DNA from: Colivivens sp963626085
Lineage (GTDB): Bacteria; Bacteroidota; Bacteroidia; Bacteroidales; Bacteroidaceae
Direction: 5' to 3'
Length of the DNA stretch: 64,000 nucleotides
Assembly (NCBI GenBank): GCA_963626085.1
Contig: CAVFVJ010000019.1
Coordinates: 1 to 64,000 of the forward strand
The notes under the pieces were generated by a model. The model made no database searches and was not told the origin of the DNA. It saw only the letters and a program-made list of their open reading frames with translations. How positions within the stretch are numbered: the first letter of the stretch is position 1; the number at the start of each line of letters is the position of its first letter. This document shows positions 45,784 to 54,128 of this stretch, piece by piece. Position numbers and translations under genes: made by a program.

Positions 45784-46161
45784 ATGACAAAAGCAATGAA
45801 AATGACAGCTATGGTACTGTTGACCATAGTGACTGCGTTTGGTTTTACCGCATGCAGCAGTGACGATGAAGAAGAAAGCATCTACACCATGGGCTTTTCA
45901 ACCACATCCTTCAGTGGCAGTACCCTTACAAGTATGGCATCTGTAATGAAAGCTATCGAAAAACCATACAAGGAAGCCTTCGGGAGCGATAGTTACTTCA
46001 AGTACTGTTGCGACAGTAAGGTAAAGGAAGCCTGCGAGGCTGCTGAAAAGAAAGTAACAATCGACTGGGGAGACGGCACTGGCACCTTCATATACGAAGT
46101 GACCAACCAAACCAAAAACAAAGTGGTCTACTCGAAAACGTTCACCAACGTAGCAGAATAA
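45784..46161 (+). CDS. small lipoprotein, 125 aa
   Basis: The start MTKAMKM gives a lipoprotein signal ending FGFTA-C (Cys at about residue 24) followed by an acidic linker (SSDDEEE). The frame remains open upstream to 45337 but crosses the DUF177 gene and the -7 box. The mature part has WGDGTGTFIYEV and small Cys-bearing helices; no family is recognised. It stands alone, divergent from DUF177. Confidence 0.75.
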   Translation: MTKAMKMTAMVLLTIVTAFGFTACSSDDEEESIYTMGFSTTSFSGSTLTSMASVMKAIEKPYKEAFGSDSYFKYCCDSKVKEACEAAEKKVTIDWGDGTGTFIYEVTNQTKNKVVYSKTFTNVAE

Positions 46162-46185
46162 ACCCTGCCGCACATATGTGATCGC

Positions 46186-46238
46186 AAAAAAAATGAGTGG
46201 AGCAGACTTTGACTATCGTTTCAAAGTCAGTTCCACTC
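46186..46238 (-). terminator. terminator overlapping the 3' end of folB
   Basis: A long hairpin on the minus strand (GAGTGGA/TCCACTC outside, GACTTTGA/TCAAAGTC inside) followed by eight T (46186-46193). The folB stop codon (46213-46215) lies in its loop, so the last codons of folB form one arm. Confidence 0.8.
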
Positions 46239-46566
46239 CACATCCAGAGCAATCCGCCCCAATAGGCGGATTTGTTTTTATAACGCTAACCGTCACCTCA
46301 TCCACGAGCCGGCACTCACGCAGAACGGTGCGGGCAATCCTCCCACACACATGTTCGATAAGCCGGGATGGTACATCCATCTCATGACGCACTATATCAT
46401 AGACAACTGCATAGTTGACGGTATCGTTCAAGTTGTCAGTATGTGTGGCACTCTCATCCTGTATATCCATACGGATATTGACCGTGTACCATTGCCCAAC
46501 TTTCTTTTCCTGTGCCAGCACACCATGATAGGCATAAAGCCTAATGTTATCCAACACTATCCGCAT
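46213..46566 (-). CDS. folB: dihydroneopterin aldolase, 117 aa
   Basis: Full-length FolB: LYAYHGVLAQEKKVGQWY, TVNYAVVYDIV, PSRLIEHVCGRIA and VSVIKTNPPI with the conserved Lys. It cleaves dihydroneopterin to glycolaldehyde and the folate pterin. It overlaps the end of nrdJ by 10 bases. Confidence 0.95.
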   Translation of the reverse strand: MRIVLDNIRLYAYHGVLAQEKKVGQWYTVNIRMDIQDESATHTDNLNDTVNYAVVYDIVRHEMDVPSRLIEHVCGRIARTVLRECRLVDEVTVSVIKTNPPIGADCSGCGVELTLKR

Positions 46567-49100
46567 CTTGAATGTCCACAGTTAGTACAGATCAGACATC
46601 CCTCCTGATATACCAGTGTCTCTTGTCCACAGTTAGGACATTTCTGTCCAGCCACTTTTGTGCCATCTTGCACATATTTTTTCAAAGCGCGTTCCACACC
46701 ATTCTTCCACGTATTGATATTCTCACTCTCCAGTTGCAAAGAGCCTACAAGCTTGATGACATTAGTCAGCGGCATACGGTAACGGAGCACTCCACTAATC
46801 AGTTTGGCATAATTCCAGTATTCCTTATTGAACTTCTCGTTAAGCCCCTCTATAGTTGTCTTATAACCACGTCTGTTCTCAAACTGGAAGTCATAGCGTT
46901 TGTTACCGTCCTCATCCACATTCTTGATGATGTGTCCCTTCGACACCGTCTTTGGCAACGCAATGCCATCCTCATCGTCAAGCACTCCCGTAAATATCTC
47001 ATACGGATAGTTGTCGAGTAGTCCAACAAACGCCACCCATTTCTCCTTGTTATTTTGGAAGCGCACCACATCGCACTCCAGACTACGCGGACGCACCTCG
47101 GTAATTTGCGGAGGAGTCATCACTCCCACTTGGGTCTTCTTCTCGTCCTTTTTAGCACTGACGAGGACACCGCTCCGACTTCCGTCACGGTATACGGTAC
47201 ATCCCTTACAGCCACATTTCCACGCCTCCATATAGAGTTGGTTTACCAATTCCTCGCTCACATTAGACGGCAGATTGATTGTGACGCTTATCGAATGGTC
47301 CACCCATTTCTGTATAGCACCCTGCATCTTCACCTTTTCCAGCCAGTCTATATCGTTAGCTGTAGCCTTGTAATAAGGTGAGCGTTGCACGAGCGCATCA
47401 ATCTCCTCTTGTGTATATCTCTTGTTACAGTCGATATTATTGATTCTCATCCATGTGAGGAACTTGGGATGATAGACTATATATTCCTCGAACGAGTCAC
47501 CCGTATCATCCACATAATCAACATGCACGTTCGGGTCACCAGGATTGACCTTACGCCTGCGCTTATACACCGGCATGAAGACTGGTTCTATACCAGATGT
47601 GGTCTGTGTCATTAGGCTTGTAGTGCCCGTAGGGGCAATGGTGAGACAAGCAATGTTACGTCTGCCGTACTTCGTCATATCGTCATAGAGTTGCGGATCT
47701 ACTTTCTTGATACGGTTGACAAACGGATTCTCCTTTTCACGCTGAGCATCATATACATCAAATGCCCCACGCTCGGTCGCCATCAGGACAGAACTTCGGT
47801 AAGCCTCGACTGCAAGAGTCTTGTGTACCTCTGACGAGAAATAGGTTGCCTCTGGAGTGCCGTAGGTCAGTCCGAGTGCGGCAAGCATGTCACCCTCCGC
47901 TGTGATTCCGACACCAGTACGACGGCCCTGACTTGTCTTATGATATATCTTCTCCCACAGATGACGTTCACTGCCCTTCACCTCATCGCTCTCTGGGTCA
48001 TGTTCAATCTTGTCCTGTATCAAACGAATCTTCTCCAGCTCAAGATCAATGATATCATCCATTATACGCTGTGCATAGCCCACATGTTTTCGGAACTTAT
48101 CATAATTAAAGTAAGCCTCCTTCGTGAATGGGTTCTCAACATAAGAATAAAGGTTGATTGCAAGCAAACGGCAACTGTCATACGGGCAAAGAGGAATTTC
48201 CCCACATGGATTAGTGGAGATGGTACGATAACCCAAATCAGCATAACAGTCGGGCACGCTCTCACGTATAATTGTATCCCAAAACAGCACACCCGGTTCT
48301 GCGCTCTTCCATGCATTGTGTACTATCTTCTTCCAAAGTACGCTAGCATCAATTTCCTTTGTCACCGTAGGATGGTCTGAATCTACTGGATACTGCTGGA
48401 CGAATGTCTCTCCGTTCGCGACAGCGTTCATGAACTCATCAGTGACCCGCACACTCACATTAGCACCTGTTACTTTTCCCTCCGTCATCTTTGCATCAAT
48501 AAAAGCTTCTGAATCGGGGTGTTTGATGGAGACAGATAACATCAAAGCTCCCCGTCGCCCCTCTTGCGCCACCTCGCGCGTAGAGTTACTGTACCTCTCC
48601 ATGAACGGTACAATGCCAGTACTGGTAAGTGCGGAATTTTTTACAGGCGTGCCCTTCGGACGGAGGTGTGAAAGATCGTGTCCCACACCGCCACGCCGTT
48701 TCATCAGTTGCACCTGCTCCTCATCTATCTTTATGATAGCCCCATAACTATCTGCATTGCCGTCGAGTCCGATAACAAAACAATTGCTTAGTGAAGCCAC
48801 CTGATAGTTATTGCCAATCCCTGTCATAGGACTCCCTGCTGGGACAATGTAACGAAAGTGATCCAATAAATCAAATACATCCTGTGCAGACATCGGGTTC
48901 TTGTACGAACTCTCTATACGTGCTATCTCGTTGGCTATGCGCCAATGCATGTCTGTCGGTGAACATTCATAGATATTACCGAACGAATCCTTCATTGCAT
49001 ATTTGTTCACCCACACACGGGCCGCCAGTTCATCACCGTCGAAATAATCCAATGAAGCTTTGAACGCCTCATCATACGTGAATATCTGTTTTGTTTCCAT
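46557..49100 (-). CDS. nrdJ: adenosylcobalamin-dependent ribonucleotide reductase, 847 aa
   Basis: A class II reductase: RRGGVGHDLSHLRPKGTPVKNSALTSTG in the barrel, active-site STNPCGEIPL (radical Cys and Glu), APTGTTSLMTQTTSG for phosphate binding, and a C-terminal zinc ribbon CPNCG...CTNCGHSRC carrying the redox Cys pair. It makes dNTPs without oxygen by using B12. It lies 24 bases after dnaA, so replication start and dNTP supply share a transcript. Confidence 0.94.
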   Translation of the reverse strand: METKQIFTYDEAFKASLDYFDGDELAARVWVNKYAMKDSFGNIYECSPTDMHWRIANEIARIESSYKNPMSAQDVFDLLDHFRYIVPAGSPMTGIGNNYQVASLSNCFVIGLDGNADSYGAIIKIDEEQVQLMKRRGGVGHDLSHLRPKGTPVKNSALTSTGIVPFMERYSNSTREVAQEGRRGALMLSVSIKHPDSEAFIDAKMTEGKVTGANVSVRVTDEFMNAVANGETFVQQYPVDSDHPTVTKEIDASVLWKKIVHNAWKSAEPGVLFWDTIIRESVPDCYADLGYRTISTNPCGEIPLCPYDSCRLLAINLYSYVENPFTKEAYFNYDKFRKHVGYAQRIMDDIIDLELEKIRLIQDKIEHDPESDEVKGSERHLWEKIYHKTSQGRRTGVGITAEGDMLAALGLTYGTPEATYFSSEVHKTLAVEAYRSSVLMATERGAFDVYDAQREKENPFVNRIKKVDPQLYDDMTKYGRRNIACLTIAPTGTTSLMTQTTSGIEPVFMPVYKRRRKVNPGDPNVHVDYVDDTGDSFEEYIVYHPKFLTWMRINNIDCNKRYTQEEIDALVQRSPYYKATANDIDWLEKVKMQGAIQKWVDHSISVTINLPSNVSEELVNQLYMEAWKCGCKGCTVYRDGSRSGVLVSAKKDEKKTQVGVMTPPQITEVRPRSLECDVVRFQNNKEKWVAFVGLLDNYPYEIFTGVLDDEDGIALPKTVSKGHIIKNVDEDGNKRYDFQFENRRGYKTTIEGLNEKFNKEYWNYAKLISGVLRYRMPLTNVIKLVGSLQLESENINTWKNGVERALKKYVQDGTKVAGQKCPNCGQETLVYQEGCLICTNCGHSRCG

Positions 49101-49124
49101 CTTAATTTCCGATAGTCTGTAGTA

Positions 49125-50531
49125 TTATCTGTTACGCTTAATCTCATTCTCAAGCTCTTCCACCTCACTACGGAAGGTCTCATCGACCTCAAGCAAGTCC
49201 TTAATATGTTTAATACCATGTAGTATTGTAGCATGCGTACGTCCCCCAAGATTCTCCCCAATCTGACGGTCGGAGACCTCTGTCAGTTTACTTGCCAAAT
49301 AAGCCGTCATCTGACGTATCTGGTTAATCGGTTGTCGACGACTCTGCGAGCACAACTCAGCCTCACTGACATTGTAATGCTTGCACACCATTCGTTTTAT
49401 CTCGTCTACGCCCAACGGTGTATTGTTTATTTTGATGAAGCGCGGCAACACCATATCTGCCAATTTCATGTTAACGTCACACTTGTATACAACCGAATAA
49501 GCCATAAGTGAGTTTATTATACCCTCCAGATCTCTGACACTGCCATTCACTTTCTCTGCTATATAATTGATTACATTAGAAGGTATAGGGAGCGACTCTC
49601 GCTTCACCTTATGATTCAGGATATCCTTACAGAGTTGTTTCGTGGGGTGTTCAATCTCCGCCTGTAGTCCCCATTTGAAACGTGTGAGCAAGCGGTCTTC
49701 CAATCCTTGTATAGCAATGGGGGGACGGTCAGCGGTCAGTATAATCTGCTTATTGTTGAGGTGAAGGTGGTTGAATATATGAAAGAATGTGTTCTGAGTC
49801 TTCGACAGACCAGAAAACTCCTGTATGTCATCAATGATAAGCACGTCAATTGTCTGGTAGAAATTGATAAAGTCATTGACTTTGTTCTGGCGTACCGCAT
49901 TGGTATACTGCACCTGAAACAGATGTGCGGATATATAGAGGACACGCAATGTCGGATGCTGTTCCTTTATGCCCCATCCTATGGCATTCACCAAATGAGT
50001 CTTGCCACAACCTGACGGACCGTATATAAACAATGGATTGAAAGTCTTGGCAGGATTCTTTGCTATTGCCATTCCCACGCTACGTGCCAAGCGATTGCTG
50101 TCACCCTCAATGTAATTGGCAAAGGTATAGCTTTCCTTGAGTTGAGAATCGAGGTCACTCACGGCATTCGGCTGCGCGATTGTATCTGGAATTTCGTTCG
50201 CCCTCACCGCTGTGCCACGTACTCCACTCACGACGAATCCATTCGCAGGTGATTCCGCCCTGTCCTTCTTGTCACTGTCTGTATCCCCAATAGAGTAGCA
50301 CAGTCTCGCTCCTTTTCCGAACACTCGTGTTATCACCTTATATATAAGGTCAAGATAATTTGCCTCCAGATATTCGCACACAAAATGGCTCGGTACAGTT
50401 ATCATCAACTGGTTATCCTCAAAGGAAACTGGCTCGATGCATTCAAACCATGTCTCGTACTGTTTCTGAGATATATTGTCTTTTATTATATCGACACACC
50501 TCTCCCACAATTCTTTCAACTCGTTAGTCAT
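49125..50531 (-). CDS. dnaA: chromosomal replication initiator DnaA, 468 aa
   Basis: N-terminal domain I (WERCVDIIKDNISQKQYETWF), AAA+ domain with FIYGPSGCGKTHLVNAIGW, IIDDIQEFSGLSKTQNTFFHIFN, and ILTADRPP; domain IV DNA-binding motif ends GENLGGRTHATILHGIKHIK. It opens the origin. No cluster of TTATCCACA-type DnaA boxes is seen within this window, so the origin is probably elsewhere. Confidence 0.97.
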   Translation of the reverse strand: MTNELKELWERCVDIIKDNISQKQYETWFECIEPVSFEDNQLMITVPSHFVCEYLEANYLDLIYKVITRVFGKGARLCYSIGDTDSDKKDRAESPANGFVVSGVRGTAVRANEIPDTIAQPNAVSDLDSQLKESYTFANYIEGDSNRLARSVGMAIAKNPAKTFNPLFIYGPSGCGKTHLVNAIGWGIKEQHPTLRVLYISAHLFQVQYTNAVRQNKVNDFINFYQTIDVLIIDDIQEFSGLSKTQNTFFHIFNHLHLNNKQIILTADRPPIAIQGLEDRLLTRFKWGLQAEIEHPTKQLCKDILNHKVKRESLPIPSNVINYIAEKVNGSVRDLEGIINSLMAYSVVYKCDVNMKLADMVLPRFIKINNTPLGVDEIKRMVCKHYNVSEAELCSQSRRQPINQIRQMTAYLASKLTEVSDRQIGENLGGRTHATILHGIKHIKDLLEVDETFRSEVEELENEIKRNR

Positions 50532-50571
50532 TGCCTTCGTTCGCTTTCTTACATTTTAATTTCTTACGATG

Positions 50572-50602
50572 CAAAGGTACGCCCTTTTTTTGGTTCTTCA
50601 AA
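50572..50602 (-). promoter_or_regulatory. promoter of dnaA-nrdJ-folB
   Basis: On the minus strand TTTG (50599-50602), 19 bases, TACCTTTG (50572-50579), about 40 bases before the dnaA ATG. The rest of 50603-50885 holds no gene that I can support; an AT-rich inverted repeat (50845-50854 with 50864-50873) lies 12 bases after the mlaD-like gene and may help to end its transcript. Confidence 0.65.
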
Positions 50603-50885
50603 ATGCAATATTTGGCTGCGAAGAACAGCCCACGGGCTATAACAATTTTGACTTCAAGCGTTTACACATTTGTAAATGCTTCCATATGCTTTTACCAACA
50701 AAAAGCCGCATCCGTTTGCCGCTCAATAGTTTACTTTTTCTTTAGCTTTTGAAACAGTTTGTTTGAGCGTTGTAAAGAGCTATCCGTAGACCGTTGATAA
50801 TTCAACACTTTACACTCTATCTAACGAGTTTAATCATCACAGAGGTTCTATTTACAAACAATTTAAATAGAACAATCTTAGGCTT

Positions 50886-51791
50886 CTACTTCTTCTTTGA
50901 ACTGAACACGGAGAAATGCACATAACGTGAAGGGTTCAGCCGCAAGTCCTCAAGTAACATTGATGCATTACATACAGCCGAATCAAGGTGTGTGTAGAGT
51001 GCATCGTCACCCAGGAATCGACCGAGGGAACTGCATGGATTATTGAGCCGATTGGTGAATAGGCGCAGTTCATCCAGCGTAGAATTGGCAGTAGCCAACG
51101 TTTCGTTGGCATTAGCTGCAATATTTGCGATGTTTACCTCCTTCAGATTCTCCGTCGTTTGTTCTAGATTTGCACACACGACAGTTGCTTGATGCACCAA
51201 CTGTGGTATTTCATTTCCAAGTATTGTATTCACGCCATCGGTAGTAGTCTTCAAGTTGGCTGTAACAGTTTCGATGTTATGGACAGAAGCCTGCAATGCA
51301 GGGTCATTGACCAGTGTATTGACTGCAGTTAAGATTGAATCTATTTTAGGAATCATTATCGACAGTTGCGGTATCAGCTGTCCTACAGAAGCCATTAAGT
51401 CCTCACTGCCTGTCCCAGCAATTGTATCACCTACAGCAAGCAGACAGTCGGGGTTCTTTCCCAATATTATGTTAAGTTTGGGCGACCCAAGCATATCCTT
51501 TGATATATTGGCACTACTATTTGCTGGCAGGACAAAACCTTCGTCGAGCTCAACTGCCACAGTCAAAGACTGTTTCCTTGCGTTATAGGTAATGTCCTTC
51601 ACCATTCCTATGTTCATTCCATTTGCAATTACCTCACCCGATTTCATCAATCCACCTACATTGTTCATCTCCACATAATACACATTGTCGGTGCTTGTCA
51701 ATTTCAATCCTTTAAGGAAATTGATACCCAAATACACAAGTGCCAATGCGAGTATCACTGTTATGGCTATCTTTATCTCTTTTGATTTCAT
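50886..51791 (-). CDS. MlaD-like MCE domain protein, 301 aa
   Basis: An N-terminal transmembrane anchor (IAITVILALALVYLGINFLKG) and an MCE domain (about 35-115: VYYVEMNNVGGLMKSGEVIANGMNIGMVKDI...LDEGFVLPANSSANISKDMLGSPKLNI). Long helical segments follow. MCE proteins form periplasmic rings that carry lipids between membranes; this one is the likely partner of MlaE/MlaF at 36.4-38 kb. It lies 13 bases after the amidase gene. Confidence 0.92.
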   Translation of the reverse strand: MKSKEIKIAITVILALALVYLGINFLKGLKLTSTDNVYYVEMNNVGGLMKSGEVIANGMNIGMVKDITYNARKQSLTVAVELDEGFVLPANSSANISKDMLGSPKLNIILGKNPDCLLAVGDTIAGTGSEDLMASVGQLIPQLSIMIPKIDSILTAVNTLVNDPALQASVHNIETVTANLKTTTDGVNTILGNEIPQLVHQATVVCANLEQTTENLKEVNIANIAANANETLATANSTLDELRLFTNRLNNPCSSLGRFLGDDALYTHLDSAVCNASMLLEDLRLNPSRYVHFSVFSSKKK

Positions 51792-51804
51792 ACACTATTA
51801 TCGT

Positions 51805-52980
51805 TTATTGTTTCTTTTTCCATTCGTTTATTGCTTCGCTAGTATTCATCTTCACACCATCCTTAAAAGCTACGATAAACGCATCTGGAAAGTCCTCTGC
51901 TATCTGCCGTTTAAGTTTAAGAATCTCTCTATAGTCTGTCGTAGAGCCGTAAGTATATTTGTACACATCCCCTTCCTTGAACGAGTCCGATTCAAGACCT
52001 TTGAAATGGGTACTGCCTGGTATCAGATTCTTCTTGGAAGTCAGAATCTGAATCTTGAATACAGGAGCGGCATCTGTCGCCACAGGAGCGACTGCATCAG
52101 AAGGCTTTATAAGAGTATCACGTTCCTGTGCCATTTCTACGGATTCTACCTCTTCCTGCTCTACCAGGGCATCTATCTTCTCCAGTTTTGACATTCGTCC
52201 CGTATGCATGGTCTTGTATCTAGAAATGGCATTGTAGATACACTGTGCCATGACTGTCCTGCCCTCATCGCTCATAAGGAAACGCTCTTCTGCTGGAGTG
52301 GATATAAAACCCACCTCCAAGAGCACCGAAGGCATATAAGTAAGTCGCAGTACGGCAAGATTCGCCTGCAGCACGCCCATGTCTTTTCGTCCTCCGCTCT
52401 TCACCATCTCTTCTTGTGCTAGTTTTGCGAAGTTGACACTCTCCTTCATGTCACGGTCCTGCATCAGTTCAAACATGATTTCACTTTCAGGCGAATTGGG
52501 ATTCATAAAACTATATTTCTGCTCACCGTCAGCCTCAAACTGAATCACAGAGTTCTCACGTTTCTCAACTTCAAGGTTAGTAGCAGCAGTACGCAGGGTC
52601 AAAGTATAGGACTGCACCCCCATCGGCTGCCTGGCAGCATTTCGCTCAATGGCGTTCGTATGGATACTGACAAAGAGATCTGCCTTGGCCTTATTGGCAA
52701 TGTTTGCACGCTCATCAAGTTTCACGAACACGTCACGGTCTCTAGTATATAACACCCTCACGTCCGGACAATTCAGTTTCAGCAATTGCCCCACCTTGAG
52801 GGTAATGGCAAGATTTATATCCTTCTCTCTATTGGACGCTGGCCGTCCAACCGCCCCTGCATCATGTCCTCCGTGTCCAGCATCAAGACAGACTAGGAAT
52901 TCCTTGTTTTGTGCGTACAGCACATTACCATGTATCGACACCAGCAGTTGGATGCAGACTATCATCAATAATCGTCTCAT
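51805..52980 (-). CDS. N-acetylmuramoyl-L-alanine amidase, 391 aa
   Basis: The start MRRLLM begins a signal peptide (ending VLYA-Q); the longer reading starts upstream of the -7 box. The Amidase_3 fold has the zinc ligands His in DAGHGG, Glu in NREKD, His in SIHTNA, and the catalytic Glu in LLEVGF. A SPOR-like C-terminal domain (about 310-391, VFKIQILTSKKN...DYREILKLKRQIAEDFPDAFIVAF) would target it to the septum. It cuts peptide stems from glycan strands during division. Confidence 0.93.
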   Translation of the reverse strand: MRRLLMIVCIQLLVSIHGNVLYAQNKEFLVCLDAGHGGHDAGAVGRPASNREKDINLAITLKVGQLLKLNCPDVRVLYTRDRDVFVKLDERANIANKAKADLFVSIHTNAIERNAARQPMGVQSYTLTLRTAATNLEVEKRENSVIQFEADGEQKYSFMNPNSPESEIMFELMQDRDMKESVNFAKLAQEEMVKSGGRKDMGVLQANLAVLRLTYMPSVLLEVGFISTPAEERFLMSDEGRTVMAQCIYNAISRYKTMHTGRMSKLEKIDALVEQEEVESVEMAQERDTLIKPSDAVAPVATDAAPVFKIQILTSKKNLIPGSTHFKGLESDSFKEGDVYKYTYGSTTDYREILKLKRQIAEDFPDAFIVAFKDGVKMNTSEAINEWKKKQ

Positions 52981-53003
52981 TCGTATGTATGTATAATCAC
53001 ATG

Positions 53004-53011
53004 CAAAGGTA
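53004..53011 (-). promoter_or_regulatory. -7 box of the amidase-mlaD promoter
   Basis: TACCTTTG on the minus strand, 24 bases before the amidase ATG. Confidence 0.5.
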
Positions 53012-53093
53012 CAACAATTGTGCGAAACAGAGATAGTCTTTTGGAGGAAAGGAGAAAAAAACAGGAGTATGCACGTATCTGTATAAAAATTAC

Positions 53094-53101
53094 TATCTTT
53101 G
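53094..53101 (+). promoter_or_regulatory. -7 box of the YD-repeat lipoprotein gene
   Basis: TATCTTTG on the plus strand, about 80 bases before the start codon, divergent from the amidase promoter. Confidence 0.5.
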
Positions 53102-53180
53102 CACACGAACTAATTGGACAACCCACACAAGTGAGCATAGCAAAAGTCCATTGCTCACTTTCATAAAGCAAGAACAGACA

Positions 53181-53951
53181 ATGAGTAAATGGTTGACATA
53201 TGGAGTGCTTTGTGTTATGCTGTGTACTGTGGGATGTGGAGGGAAGCATACTGGGCTCGAAGACAAACAGACTGACGCAGACTCATCCGAAAGTATAGGA
53301 AAAGCAAAAATAAAAAGCATCCATGAGGAGTGCTGGAACTTCTCACACGGTAGCTACGGAGAACTAAGCTACAAGGAGACCATCGAATACCTTGAGAATG
53401 GGCTGGAGAAGAGTCTGAGAATCAAGTACGGCAATGGAACATCCTCCGTAACCACGTTCATTTACAAAGACGGACGACTGGCAACGCGCAAACAAACGAT
53501 GACAGACGGACAGTCTTTTTCCATTTGCTATGCCTACGATGACAACGGACGTGTCAAACAGATATCTGATGCGTCACGAAACAACCCCATAGAACGATAT
53601 GAATACAACGAGAAGGGACAGATTACATGGAAGTATTCCTATGACGGAGAATCAGACAATCCGCTGTACGCCAATCACTACGAATACGACAAGGACGGAC
53701 ATCTGTCACTGGAAACGCAATACAACGAGAATGGGGAGGAACTTTTGGAGAAGCACACCCTCCTGTACGGCGAAGATGGGTTACTACACAAAGAAGAGTT
53801 TCTCGGACGCTTCGACGGTGACATATCCATAACATACGAGTATACAGACTTTGACGACGAAGGCAACTGGACCATATGCATAAAAAGGGAAATACACGAT
53901 GACGGTAACGAATATAAGTCGAAAACCGTGCGCAAGTACATTTATTACTGA
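53181..53951 (+). CDS. lipoprotein with YD/RHS-like repeats, 256 aa
   Basis: The lipoprotein signal ends CTVG-C (about residue 19). The rest is a run of YD-like units, for example YAYDDNGRVKQIS, YEYNEKGQITWKY, YEYDKDGHLSLET, YTDFDDEGNWTI. Such repeats form a beta-strand spiral as in RHS proteins, but here there is no toxin tip and the protein is short, so a sugar- or surface-binding lipoprotein is more likely than a toxin. The role is unknown. The start ATG at 53181 is preferred over a TTG at 53151. Confidence 0.75.
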   Translation: MSKWLTYGVLCVMLCTVGCGGKHTGLEDKQTDADSSESIGKAKIKSIHEECWNFSHGSYGELSYKETIEYLENGLEKSLRIKYGNGTSSVTTFIYKDGRLATRKQTMTDGQSFSICYAYDDNGRVKQISDASRNNPIERYEYNEKGQITWKYSYDGESDNPLYANHYEYDKDGHLSLETQYNENGEELLEKHTLLYGEDGLLHKEEFLGRFDGDISITYEYTDFDDEGNWTICIKREIHDDGNEYKSKTVRKYIYY

Positions 53952-54039
53952 GTTTCAGCCTTCATTGTAGTGACTGCGGGTACATTTTGCAGTCAAAGTC
54001 ACACAGACAAAGGAAAAATGCACATTGTACGGAATCAAT

Positions 54040-54071
54040 TTTGCACAAGCAAAAATTTTATAGTACCTTTG
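54040..54071 (+). promoter_or_regulatory. promoter of the valS operon
   Basis: TTTG (54040-54043), exactly 20 bases, TACCTTTG (54064-54071), 57 bases before the valS start. Confidence 0.85.
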
Positions 54072-54128
54072 CAAACAAATTTGAAAGTAAGAAGAATAAG
54101 GATAAAACATTCATACTAATTAGATATT

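Noticed and set aside
50532..50885. Replication origin next to dnaA
   Set aside because: No cluster of DnaA boxes (TTATCCACA-type) and no clear AT-rich unwinding tract.
53957..54010. Hairpin TGACTGC/GCAGTCA after the YD-repeat lipoprotein gene
   Set aside because: Weak stem, large loop and no following T-run.
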